From positions 10,001 through 56,912 of the forward strand of contig MU833393.1 in assembly GCA_029204225.1 (NCBI GenBank): a stretch of DNA of 46,912 nt, read 5' to 3'. The first letter of the stretch is position 1. Every line of letters starts with the position of its first letter. The position numbers were made by a program, and so were the translations under genes. This document shows, in pieces, positions 34,704-45,581 of this stretch. Below the pieces are notes generated by a model. That model made no database searches and was not told where the DNA came from. It was given only the letters and a program-made list of their open reading frames with translations. Origin of the DNA: Diphasiastrum complanatum (taxonomy: Eukaryota > Streptophyta > Lycopodiopsida > Lycopodiales > Lycopodiaceae).

Positions 34704-36428
34704 TCACTTAGTTCCTCTTGACAAAGCAAGACTGAAGCTCTTTAAAGCCTTTATTCATAATCTAACAAGGTAAAGTACAACTGAAAAATAAAATACAGTA
34801 CTAGAAAGCACCATAAAGCATAACCACTTTCAAGATGTCCAGCTGATACCTGCCACCATCCCACAAAACAAAACCGCTCAAGTTAGTTTAGTGATGAAGA
34901 CAAGTGTCATAGCTAAACGACAGTTGTTATTCATGTCCAAAAGAAGTTATACTCTTAATAGCTTTGAATAGCATTTTAAAACATAGTCCAATATTCCCAA
35001 ACACACAGTGTTTTAGCGATAGGCCAAGTCGTTATATCACCGTATCAGGGCAAGTGCCATACTGATCAACTTACGGCCAATTGGTCCGTATCAGTTCATT
35101 TTAATCAAAGAGGAGTACGAAAAGTTTAAACCATTAGGAGTTTTATTTAGCCAAAAGACTTGGTGTGAACACATGTGCTGGTATCAGAACAAATCCATGC
35201 TATATTGACCCAAGTGACCCTTACAGCGTAAGGTATGTCACGCACTGTTGTCCATAAACCTGAGCATATCCATGCTTTCCAGTTGTATCTCACCAAAAGT
35301 CTAAAGTAACATGAATAGAGGAAAGGTGAAGTGTTACCATGAATGTTATATCAAAATGATATAACATCCACGGTATCAGGACACACTGTATAGGAAAGAT
35401 GTGATTAATACAGAGTAAGAGACTACCAATGTTTATACTGGGTAATAGGATAGATTCGTGCCATTCTACCCCATTAGTATAAACTATGATTCTTACACAT
35501 ATCCATGTTGTCTAAGATCATAATACTGAAGTCCTTACTGTTACTTTTGGTGACAAATTCTTATTTCAAGGTATTTTAATTTGATTTGAGTGTGGTCTTA
35601 TGTCGTTAGTTACTTTCAAACAAGGGAAGTAGAAAAGCGGAAATAAAAAGTGAATTTGTATAGAGTGAAGGTATATCATAGCCTTTATGGAACCAAAACT
35701 ACCATACTTACCGAAGTTGTGAAGAGTTTATTTAAACTCGGAAAGCATACTTGAATAGTTGTAGACGTAGCTTCTTGAGAGGCAGCCATAGTAGTTTTTA
35801 AGTGAATGAGTTCTTACTCCTTTAGATCATAAGCAAGCCATGAAACCATGGAGTGAGCGTATTGCTTCGAAAAGTTATGTAGAAAGCACTTTACAAGACA
35901 TCTCTTGACTATGTTAGTTAACTTGCATTGCAGAGATCTAGTTGGTTGCATACCTTTCAATAGTGAGTAGTCGGTTCAAGAAAAAACCAAGTAATATTTG
36001 ATGAAGCCGGAGCAGTTGAATGAAGCTACCGCATGAGATATCATTAGCTTCATACTATGAGATCAAAAGATCTATGAACACTTGTAAAGAGAGCACATAT
36101 GTAAAAGCTAAGCTTGAATGTGTCCATCCTTCCATCGCTGGTTGGGGGAGGCTTTTAAAGTGAAGAAGTCTATGAATAGATAGCATAAGCTCATGGTCCA
36201 TCACTGGACAGTTAGCCATAAATGTATTTACAGTATTAACATTTGAAAAGGAGAACAATCTCTTGTCCATCTCGCTGGAACAACAAGGTCTCTATGTGTA
36301 GATTGGTGAGTAAATGTGAGTCTATCATGCCTATGCAATCCATCGCTGGATAGAACATAGCAATATTGATAAACACTCATCTTTTGGACAGTTTGCAGCG
36401 ATCTGTCCATGACTGGACAGTGCCCATT
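34704..36428 (-). repeat. Downstream long direct repeat (pseudo-LTR-like)
   Basis: Matches 40904-42627 at a constant offset of about 6200 bp with scattered substitutions and few 1-4-bp indels. It starts after the GA run with 'cacttagttcctctt' and ends at 'gcccatt'. No TG...CA ends. Its right half carries five of the short hairpins described separately. Confidence 0.9.
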
Positions 36429-36656
36429 CCAATCACCAAAAGTGCATATAATATGTGTAGGAGTGAGGCAACCCTCCATCACTGCTCTCTGAGCCATAAG
36501 GAGCAAGTCATAGCATAGAAAAATCGTAATTATATCATTACTATCACATGCATTTTTAGAAGATTATCAAATAACCAAAACTGTCCATCACTGCCTATTG
36601 TTGCAGGGTGGACGGTTTCAAGAATAAAAAAGGGACATTGTTGTCCATCGCTGGAC
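36132..36656 (-). repeat. Array of GNRA-loop hairpins, downstream copy
   Basis: Short inverted repeats on the core TCCA....TGGA recur at 36132-36141, 36196-36209, 36265-36281, 36338-36351, 36403-36420 and 36643-36656, with half-degenerate ones near 36475 and 36583. Read on minus as RNA, the loops are GCGA, GUGA, GCGAGA, GCGA, GUCA and GCGA, on stems of about 3-7 bp. The best stem is CTGTCCA/TGGACAG at 36403-36420. Spacing is mostly 60-80 nt. The last one lies outside the long direct repeat. Confidence 0.8.
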
Positions 36657-37178
36657 CTCAATGTGTTCTTGACCTATCACGGCCTTTACATGGTTTAGAG
36701 TGATGAATGGCATATGAAAGCAGAGCATTATTAAAGAATCCTTCTTCGGAAAGTAGAGTAAGTACAAGAGGATGTAAGAGAGAAGCAGATACATACTATA
36801 AACTATCAAATCGTTGATCTGTAGGTAGGTAGGGTGCACTTTCAGTGAGTGACAGAGGAGCAAAGTTCTTCACCGGTGTTGTAAAGCAAAAGGGTTGAAA
36901 AGAGCATGCACTTATAGTGCCCAGTAAGGTAGTAACCTGGAAGGAGAGAGTGGGATGGGAAATTCCATTTCCCTCCAAATTATTTTAAATAGACCAAACC
37001 ATTTCAAATATTTGTGGGAAACCCTCTAAGTTAAAAATGGAACTTCATCATATGCAAGGGTACAACAATAAAAAAAACCTTGTAAGTTTGAAGTAGCGGT
37101 ACGTCAGTATCTGTCCACTTTTTTGTTCATGCAGTAGGGTGAAATGGAACAAAGGAGCATCCATGAGACCCTAAATCC

Positions 37179-37180
<2 letters not shown>
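36429..37180 (-). other. Unique stretch of the PLE-like element
   Basis: About 750 bp between the second long repeat and the internal GA run, not present beside the upstream repeat. Non-coding apart from random short open stretches. It continues the hairpin array for its first 230 bp. Confidence 0.5.

Positions 37181-37271
<91 letters not shown>
37181..37271. repeat. (GA)n microsatellite inside the PLE-like element
   Basis: About 45 GA units, lying about 65 bp downstream (minus strand) of the RT stop codon. In the element strand it is (CT)n. Confidence 0.95.
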
Positions 37272-37272
<1 letters not shown>

Positions 37273-37334
37273 CCACCAACCGACCCACACTTAGTGAATC
37301 CCTTCGGGGGTAGTTACCTCCCCGAAAGGGATAG

Positions 37335-39140
37335 CTAACTGCCCACCTGAAAAACATCAATGTCATGTGGTAACATGTACGACAAACCGAGGAACGATTC
37401 CGAAGTAAGTGACTTACTGATAATACGACAGAGCTTATCTCTCATAAATCCATTTTTTTGAAAAGCATCAACAAGAATTCCAACCTTGTTAAGAAATGTC
37501 TCTTGCAAGTTACAACAGTACATTGCGGCAATGACTTGTGAAACAATAACCTTATATGAATTATAGATTGGTCTATTTGAAGCAAGATGTATATATTGTA
37601 AGTAAGGAAAGAGTAGTTCTCTTCTTTTGTCGTATTTAGAAAGACAAGTCAGGCCGGATTTATTATCGAAGGTAATAGAAATATTTAAAAAGCTGATTTT
37701 ATTCCCTTCATGCACTTTTCTTTCTATTTCTAGAAAGTCCAAGGGATAGATCCAAAACGGGTTTTCAGGGTTCCTTACCTGTGTTTTGTCCATAAAAAGT
37801 TCGATATTAGTGTTATTGATGAAACAAATGTCATCTATATATCTAAAAGAATGTCGAAAGTCATTCATGAACGAGGTCAGACCCAGTTTAGCAAGTCTCC
37901 TAATAAATTGTGCTTCAAAAAAGGAAAGATATCAATTGCACCACGTAGGTGAGCAGGAAAAACCCATAGGGATACCTTGTACTTGTCTCCAGGTTTTGTT
38001 TCCTAGTCTAACAATACAATTATCAATCAAGAAGTCGTTCCATTGATAAAGTAGGTTTATATCCAAAGTGTGCTAGTCTTGTGATTGTTTTGCCTTCCAT
38101 GACCAATTGAAAACTTCGCATGAGTAATTCCATTTAAAGTATATAAGTTCACGTCTAGAATATTTTAAGGCATATTTTATTGCCTTTTTCATAATAGTTT
38201 TTAAACCCTCTGGGCCATCCAGGGGAATATTCTCATAACATTTTGAGATATCTACGGCCCACATATTGGTAATCAGAGATGGTAGGTTTAAATAGAAATC
38301 CATTGATGACTCACATTGTCAATGTAAAATTGTATCAGCTCTAAGGATACTTTTGTATGTATTCGCCTTAAGGCCTGCTCCTTCCATGAGGAAGGATGAC
38401 AGCATACCAAGAGCTCCTGTGAGAAATTTGGCAAGTATGGTAAAGCAGCAATCGTGAGCATTGGTAATCCATCTGAAAGAGTCTTTGTGGGCTTTAAAAG
38501 TGCAGAGAAGGTAAGGTAGAGAATTGTTGTCCAAGAAAATTTCAAGTAGAGCGTTTGTAGAAATGTTCGCTATATATGACAAGGAATCCTCCACAAGAAA
38601 AGGAGTAAAATCTAGTCTGTTAAGTCATTTTATGGCCAAATTTTGTACAAACAATTTACACATGAAATGGGGATTATGCTGTGCTTTATCAATTCCATTA
38701 ATGTATAGAGAGTTTGTAAGCCAAAGTAGCTCGTCCTTTGCAATCTTATTTTTGAAAAGAGATTCGGTATTTCCATGAAGCCATTTTTCCTTTCTAACAT
38801 GACTTAAAGCGATTCTTTTACAAAATGTAACATATTCCTTTTTTGTATTACTGAAGGTAGGAATTCCATAAGTTTAAACCATCCATAATAAAGCTCTAAA
38901 GTGACTTCGTTCACATTAGCTTGTCTTAGAGTTATATGATTTAGGCCTTTTTCTAACGATTTTCGTAAGAGATAACTCTTAATAATCTTACAGTCTATGC
39001 AAATGACATGGCCAAAATTTTTAGAGATAAAGTTCTTGAAACGATTAAAAGAGTAACATTGACAAGGATGAATGTTATCTATATCAAAATGGCAAAACAC
39101 ATCATCAGAAAAATACCATTCACATTTAACACTTGGTAGA
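37335..39140 (-). pseudogene. Reverse transcriptase, PLE-like, frameshifted
   Basis: Minus-strand blocks in shifting frames. An N-terminal region (39100-38804) has CQCYSFNRFKNFISKNFGHV and KGLNHITLRQANVNE, a 'C.C...F......GHV...L..KG' pattern like the region before the RT core of PLEs. A block near 38640-38770 reads LLWLTNSLYINGIDKAQHN. RT motifs follow: LPYLLCTFKAHKDSFRWITN (38319-38594), motif A DISKCYENIPLDG (near 38215-38252), motif B QGIPMGFSCSP (near 37945-37980) and motif C FRYIDDICFIN (37868-37812; catalytic D-D). The YIDD centre and GIPMG-FSCSP-WCN pattern are unlike copia (YVDD), gypsy (YIDD with different flanks) or L1. At least four frameshifts or stops; the copy is dead. The last 150 residues are continuous. 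No GIY-YIG or RNase H domain is recognised after it. Confidence 0.8.
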
Positions 39141-39449
39141 TAAGTCTAGCTGAACATAATATCATAAAAGAGTTCATCAACAATACCAAATCCTGCGTAA
39201 AACGTGAGCGTAAAAATGCTTCACATGGATAAACTCAAATACTCTATTTTGGTAACATAAATGTAAAAAAAGTCTCCCTTAGTGGCTACTAGTGAAAAAC
39301 TGGAGACGTCCGGTTGCTAAAACGCTGATTTGTCTTCTAACACTATCTTCTTCATCCTGCACATTGATTAGGATCTGTAAAAATTCAACTTTTTGATTGG
39401 TAAGTCCTCTTTGTTTCCACATCTCTATCCTTCCTTTGCTTTGTAATCT

Positions 39450-40755
39450 CAGACACACTTTTTCTTCCCTGTTCCTGAACCAGAAATGACTAAGTTCGGA
39501 TTATTCAAATTAAAAGAGCCTGTCCTTTTGTTTGAGTTCTGGAAGTACTTGTCTTGGAGGGTAGAAAAACTGGGACGTTTTAGAAGGCGTTCTATCTCTC
39601 AGATATTCTCGACATCGCCTAAAGGTGCAAGTAATTTGGCGGAGGAGTCCTTAGCCAGTTCAATAGAGGCATCAATCATGTATTGGCGGATAAAGAGAAA
39701 AGTGATATGAGATTTTACCACATCCCTAGCAGGTTTATTTAGCCACATGAAGAAGGCATTTATCTGATTCTGGAGAGAAGCACCAAGAAAAAACTTGCAA
39801 GGTTATTCATAATGAACCAGATAGCATGATCAAACCAAATGATGGAAGAACTGTTTTTACATTTTTCACCACATCTACATTTTAAAAAAGGTCTTTTCCA
39901 GTTCCAAATTCTGGCTTGGTGTAGGTTCATTCTATTGAAGCCAGTCTCAAAGTGTCCTCTGGTCTTGGCCCAAACTTGCTTAGAGGGGCAACGAGAGGGT
40001 TCAAATTTGTCCATGCGGATAATGGTATAAAAAGAAATAGGGGTCTCGAGTGAAGGATTTTTGTGCAGAGTGGCCAATTTGCAGACTTGTATTTCTTTTT
40101 CTATCAAATGAGTCATCAGAATCCAAAGGTCAATAGGTATCGGTGCAAGGAAATTAATAGAAGGGAGACTCCAGAGCTTGTAAGAAGTAAGAGTAGATTT
40201 AAACTCAATGACTCTAGCAAGAACAAAAGGGACTTGGCAGTTTTTGGATTGACAAAAATCAAAAGAGAAAAGGTCACCAATATCGCAAATGTCTTGAGAA
40301 AAGATCTCAAGCTGAGAGGCACTGTCTTCATTAAGGTCTTCAGTATAAACATGCGGGTGAGGAGAGGTGGGAGCATCAGAAGCATAAGGGGTAGTGATAG
40401 TAGGAGAAATACCATTTTCATTTTCTAAATACAACACGTTTCTGATGTGCGAATTGCAGAACTTTTCTTCTTCTTCAAATTTTTCAGCAAAGTCATTAAG
40501 ACGACTATAAAGATTTTCCACAAGGCTCAGCGGTTGTTTCTTCTTAACAAACTCAAGATAAATCTTTACCCAATCAATGGTCTCTAGCAAATCAATCAGA
40601 CAAAGAATCTTATCCTCAGGTCCAGCATAAGCACATGTAGCCCTACCAGTGTTAATAATAAAACTATGTAACTCAACGGCCTTCTTCATACAACAAATAA
40701 TAGTCTCAACAAAAAGGTTAGGAGGAGGTAGGGGCTCCCCATAACCCAAAGCTGC
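39450..40755 (-). pseudogene. Upstream ORF of the PLE-like element, function unknown
   Basis: A continuous minus-strand frame of ~330 residues (40755-39760) begins just after an in-frame TGA. It has no good ATG near its left end (the first codons read WFQEAAALGYGEPLPPPN). It ends in a cysteine cluster FLKCRCGEKCKNSSSIIWF (C-x-C-x3-C). A one-base shift continues it as NQINAFFMWLNKPARDVVKS, RQYMIDASIELAKDSSAKLL and APLGDVENI. A TGA at 39599 and then EIERLLKRPSF...GSGTGKKKCV follow to about 39450. I do not recognise the protein. The cysteine cluster and position before the RT suggest a nucleic-acid-binding or N-terminal part of the same polyprotein. No GIY-YIG signature, so it is not the permuted-domain type with N-terminal endonuclease as far as I can see. 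Confidence 0.55.
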
Positions 40756-40903
40756 AGCTTCTTGAAACCATCATGTGGACTAAAACATACAAAAGGACCT
40801 TTTTAGCTTATGAATCGGATAAAAGGTAAGAGCTTCAATACTATCCCACCAGAAAGAATAGTCGGATTTACACCTAGGATGCAAGAGAGAGAGATACAAG
40901 ATA

Positions 40904-42627
40904 GCACTTAGTTCCTCTTAACAAAGCAAGACTGAATCTCTTTAAAGCCTTTATTCATAATCCAACAAGGTAAAGTACAGCTGAAAAGTAAAATACAGTA
41001 CTAGAAAACACCATAAAGCATAACCACTTTCAAGACATCCAGCTGATACCTGCCACCATCCCACAAAACTAAACCACTCAAGTTAGTTTAGTGAGGAAGA
41101 CAGGTGTCATAGTTGAACGACAATTGTTATTCATGTCCAAAAGAAGTTATACTACTTAACAACTTTGAATAGCATTTTAAAACATAGTCCAGTCTTCCCA
41201 AACACACAGTGTTTTAGTGATAGGCCAAGCCGTTATATCACTGTATCAGGGCGAGTGCCATACTGATCAGCTTACGATCAATTGGTCCGTATCAGTTCGT
41301 TTTAATCAAAGAGGAGTATGAAAAATTTAAACTATTAGTAGTTTTATTTAGCCAAAAGACCTGGTGTGAAAACGTGTGCTGGTATCAGAGCAGATTCATG
41401 CTATACTGACCCAAGTGACCCTTACAGCGTAAGGTATGTCACACATTGTTGTCCATACTCCTGAGCATATCCATGCTTTCCAGTTGTATCTCACCAAAAG
41501 TCTAAAATAACACTAATAGAGGAAAGGTGAAGTGTTACCATGAGTGTTATATCAAAATGATATAACATCCACAATATCAGGACATTGTATAGGAAAGATG
41601 TGATTAATACAGAGTAAGAGACTACCAATGTTTATACTAGGTAATAGGACATATCCGTGCCATTCTACTCCCTTAGTATAAACTATGATTCTTATGCATA
41701 TCCATGTTGTCTAAGATCAAGTAATACTGAAGTCCTTACTACTACTTTTGGTGACAAATTCTTATTTCAAGGTATTTTAATTTGATTTGAGTGTGGTCTT
41801 ATGTCTTAGTTACTTTCAAACAAGGGAAGTAGAAAAGCGGAAATAAAAAGTGAATTTGTATAGAGTGAAGGTATATCATAGCCTTTATGGAACCAAAACT
41901 ACCATACTTACCGAAGTTGTGAAGAGTTTATTTAAACTCAGAAAGCGTACTTGAATAGTTGTAGACGTAGCTTCTTGAGAGACAACCATAGTAGTTTTTA
42001 AGTGAATGAGTTCTTACTCCTTTAGATCATAAGCAAGCCAAGAAACCGTGGAGTGAGCGTATTGCTTTGAAAAGCTATGTAGAAAGCACTTTACAAGACA
42101 TCTCTTGACTATGTTAGTTAACTTGCATTGCAGAGATCCAGTTGGTTGCATACCTTTTAATAGTGAGTAGTCGGTTCAGGAAAGAACCAAGTAGTATTCT
42201 GACGAAGCCGAAGCAGTATAATGAAGCTACAACATGAGATATCATTAGCTTCATACTATGAGATCAAAGGTTCTATGAACACTTGTAAAGAGAGCACATA
42301 TGTAAGAGCTAAGCTTAAATGTGTCCATCCTTCCATTGCTGGTTGGAGGAGTCTTTTAAAGTGAAGAAGTCTATGAACAAATAGCATAAGTTCATGGTCC
42401 ATCGTTGGATAGTTAGCCATAAATGAATTTACAGTATTAACATTTGAAAAGGGGAACACTCTCCTGTCCATCGCTGGAACAGCAGGGTCTCTATGTGTAG
42501 ATTGGTGAGTAAATGTGAATCTATCATGCCTGTGCAATCCATCGCTGGATAGAACATAACAATATTGATAAACACGCATCTTTTGGATAGTTTGCAGTGA
42601 TCTATCCATCGCTGGACAATGCCCATT
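40904..42627 (-). repeat. Upstream long direct repeat (pseudo-LTR-like)
   Basis: Second copy of the 1.72-kb repeat. Its left edge on plus is preceded by 'gcaagagagagagatacaagata', a short GA run equivalent to the long one at the other copy. Similarity stops at 42627, after which the sequence is unrelated to 36429 onward. That is the expected result if this copy is 5'-truncated. Confidence 0.9.
42333..42617 (-). repeat. Array of GNRA-loop hairpins, upstream copy
   Basis: Counterparts of the downstream array, in register: 42333-42342 (loop GCAA on minus), 42397-42410 (ACGA), 42466-42479 (GCGA), 42537-42550 (GCGA) and 42604-42617 (GCGA). Where the copies differ, the loop often stays GNRA (GCGA versus GCAA in the first pair), though not always (GUGA versus ACGA, GUCA versus GCGA). 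Confidence 0.8.
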
Positions 42628-42699
42628 TTGAATTTGACTTTTAAATTAATCATTTAGACGTGTATCTGAGTATTTAAATAATAATTTTTCTTATTGTTT

Positions 42700-43710
42700 T
42701 TTGCACATCTGTATCCATCAAGCATAATCGAATGGCAACCTATACAATCCCTTGCCGACATCAGGGATGTTATTCATTCTGATATTGGTCTTCTGCAATA
42801 CAAGAACCGATCCATGAGATCACTATTGGATTGTTGTATTTTCTTCTATGATTCATCTTACACACCATCCATTAATGGTTTAGGTGGAAGATTAGAGGTG
42901 ATATCATTACTCTCTTTCTCAAGCGAAGAATGGATTCCTCCATATTCTACCATAGTAGAGAGCTTCCGATCAAGGTTTTTCATGGACATTCAAAACTGTA
43001 TGAAATGTAGCATAGGTTCAAAAACAATAGATCGCACTAGTTTTTGCCTTTTGCAATGTTTGTAGATTTGTTTTGTTGAATGTAATATTCGTAGAGAAAT
43101 GACAATGTTTATTTGTAGTGATTTAATAGACGATATGTTATCAGGCCTCCTATATGATCAATGGGATAAAAGGTGAAGGGAATATTGAGTGCATTGTTAA
43201 TAGATCGTCAATGAAATTTAGATATCTTATAGAAAAACAAAAGCTCTCTTTAACATTTTATTATAGAAGATGGTCCAAAGTTGGCAATGAATGGAAAGCA
43301 TTGGATCAAGATTTTACATTGAATCATTAAGATCAAACAGAAATCCAAGTGAAGCAAAATGATTCTACTATTACAACAATTAAGGTGGAGGAAGATTGGA
43401 CACTGAATCACATTCGATCAAAGCTTACTTTGCTGCAATATGATATTCTTGAACACTTTTGTTTTCAAGTCAATGAGAGATTGGTATGCGTAAGAGTGTT
43501 TTCTTTACAATGTTAGTACACATTTGAAATGACTTTCAATGAGTTTATTTAAACTTATTTCAGTGTTTTCACTATTTTGCACTTGCATTTAAAATTATCC
43601 CAATGTTGGTATTGTTTACAAGTTTTGTTGATGTACAGGTAAGACCAAGACAAGAAAGTTGTATACAGTGCAAGGATTTAAATACAAGCGTAGAAATTGT
43701 CAAAATCGCA
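42700..43710 (+). pseudogene. Relic of an unrecognised multi-exon gene
   Basis: Three exon-like stretches on plus. 42700-43064 has EWQPIQSLADIRDVIHSDIG, LLQYKNRSM and SFSSEEWIPPYST. 43169-43483 is open except for a TAA at 43328, ending EEDWTLNHIRSKLTLLQYDI, LEHFCFQVNERL at a plausible donor (GTATGC at 43484). A third stretch follows an acceptor-like ACAG at 43638 (VRPRQESCIQCKDLN). Both larger stretches contain the pattern (W)xLxxIRxx(I/L)xx-x-LLQY, so the protein may have repeated this unit. I do not recognise the family. The internal stop and the abutting retroelement suggest a broken copy; a 42.6-kb breakpoint lies just upstream. Confidence 0.4.
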
Positions 43711-44498
43711 TAAACATTGGGATGGTAGACGTGCAATAATGTACCTTTCAAAAAAAAGAATAGAAAACTGTCCCAAATGACTTCAAGATTTCATCGAACA
43801 TATAGGATTTAATATTTTGGAAAATGTACATTGTTAGCAAAATCGAAATAAATATTCGTGGTTTTCAATAATAGCCCACTTTTGGTTTGCCTATCTGTTC
43901 TATGCATCATCATCTGATGATATTTTTCTATATTTTTGTATTTTATACCAACAAGTAGTTGCACTTATATATCGATATTTATATTCCAATCATAAGTGTC
44001 TGAGCCAGATCGTCAAGCAGTGCAACTTCACTATCCATGTGGAGGCCTATAATTCCACATGATCCTAGTATTTGTCATACAATGTTTAAATTTTGAATTT
44101 TTGCACATCTAAATATGCGATAGAGCCTAAATAAATGTAAAGGCCTATTGCAAGTTAGAATTTCATTTAAGACGCATTTAAGTCGCATCGTTTCATAGCA
44201 ACATGTAGCTGTTCCCAACTGATACCCTAATGGTTGGTGAGTGATGCCTTAGCCTGGTGTACGCCTCTATAAGTGCGACACCAACGCAAATTTGTACATA
44301 CGCAGATATTTCTGTTTATCAATAGAGATAAGAGAGCTAGTTCTTAAACTTGTTCATTCCTTTTCTTTGACTGTTGCAACTTCACTTCTTATTAATTGAT
44401 CGAACACACTTTGAGCTTTGTTGTAACCGTTTCTGATACGTGACTGTCTGCAGCACTCTTTCCATCTTATATTGAATTTCAAACAAAAACAATCTTAA
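43711..44498. other. No recognisable gene; possible LTR-like tail
   Basis: No coding region is supported. 44200-44480 has an LTR-like order (TATA-like CTCTATAAG at 44265, then a CT-rich stretch), but no ends, PBS or second copy were found. Confidence 0.25.
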
Positions 44499-44807
44499 AT
44501 GTTCTTTTGGCATAAATGTGGCCTCTTAAGCAAACACACGATTTTCTCCCGAAAAGATGTTTATAAAGATTTACAATCGGCCAAAATTAATGAGCGACAA
44601 GTGGTCTGCTCATTTTCAGATGCCAGTTCTGATTTAGCATCCGCACCTATATCAACGTCATCTTCATCTAACTCCATTGGAATAGATGAAAGGATTGTCA
44701 GTATAGCTAATGAAGATGAACCAGCGGGTTCATCTTTTGGTACTTCAACAGAGATGAAAAAAATAAATGCCATGTCTTTTATAAGAAGACGACATTGTCT
44801 TTTGTGA
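44499..44807 (+). CDS. Hypothetical 102-residue open frame
   Basis: Starts MFFWHKCGLL, has a Ser-rich middle (SSDLASAPISTSSSSNSIG) and an acidic stretch IANEDEPAGSSFG, and ends in a short basic tail RRRHCLL. No family recognised. Composition is less random than nearby frames, but the antisense frame is open too, so it may not be real. Confidence 0.2.
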   Translation: MFFWHKCGLLSKHTIFSRKDVYKDLQSAKINERQVVCSFSDASSDLASAPISTSSSSNSIGIDERIVSIANEDEPAGSSFGTSTEMKKINAMSFIRRRHCLL

Positions 44808-45135
44808 ATACTACAATGAGTAATTTTTTTGAAGCTATCATGTAATTTCTTGTATTTTTTATCGTGCTTTTGTTTGGAAGATGGTTGGCATGTACAAGAT
44901 TTGAGAAATGAATAAAATTACCGTTGTCTATATCTATATGAGGGGTCGTAATTACATGACCAAATTTATCAAGAAGATCAACAAGCTGAAAACGATTCTC
45001 ATAAACAAACTTATCAATATCAAAAGTAGAAAACATAAAAAATAAAAAAATAAAGTAATCAATTTGTTCGGTGGGAATTTCACTGATTGCCAAAAATTCT
45101 CTAAGTTTATCCTCCAAAAATGTAGAGGAAGCCAT
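44779..45135 (-). CDS. Hypothetical 118-residue protein, possibly a gene fragment
   Basis: From ATG at 45135 (MASSTFLEDKLREFLA), preceded on minus by a pyrimidine/T-run and an untranslated-like leader. Contains a hydrophobic centre (QIDYFIFLFFMFSTFDIDKF) and LVDLLDKFGHVITTPHIDID. No signal peptide, no known motif. The MASS- start and coherent composition make it better than chance, but I cannot assign it. It could be a first exon or a retroelement ORF. Confidence 0.3.
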   Translation of the reverse strand: MASSTFLEDKLREFLAISEIPTEQIDYFIFLFFMFSTFDIDKFVYENRFQLVDLLDKFGHVITTPHIDIDNGNFIHFSNLVHANHLPNKSTIKNTRNYMIASKKLLIVVFTKDNVVFL

Positions 45136-45581
45136 ATACAAATAGTAAAGTTAAAAAAAAAAACCACGTATTGTTTCAACATGCGTAGACACGGTTGCTA
45201 CGAAAATACTGTTACAAACTGTGCGTTGATTCGATATCGGTAGTAGACCAGCAAACCTGTGGATGATATCAGTTCAAAGCGCAGGAGAAGTGAAAGGGAT
45301 CTGCAGGAATGAAGCACGTGTGTTCAATCGATACTCCACCACTGAGAACAATGAACATAAATTATGCGAGCAAAAATATGTAAGTTTGAAAAAAAAGAAC
45401 CGACTTCAAACCACATTTGTATATAAAAAAGTAGGGCCTAAATCCCAATCGTACACTTGTTCTATTTTCACCAGGTTGATCGTCTCAAAAAACGGCACCC
45501 AATATATTGCCTACACGTGGGGCTAAAAATTGCTGGCACAAAAATCCATAATTTGTTGAAAACCATAGGTCGAACCATCGG

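Noticed and set aside
42190-42240. CTGACGA ... GAAGC in the long repeat as a hammerhead ribozyme core, since PLE pseudo-LTRs can carry one
   Set aside because: The words are on the plus strand, opposite to the element, and no stem II or stem III of the right shape forms; the left copy reads TTGATGA instead.
34704-42627. Reading the 1.72-kb repeats as true LTRs
   Set aside because: No TG..CA ends, no tRNA PBS or polypurine tract at the inner edges, and the RT is not of LTR type.
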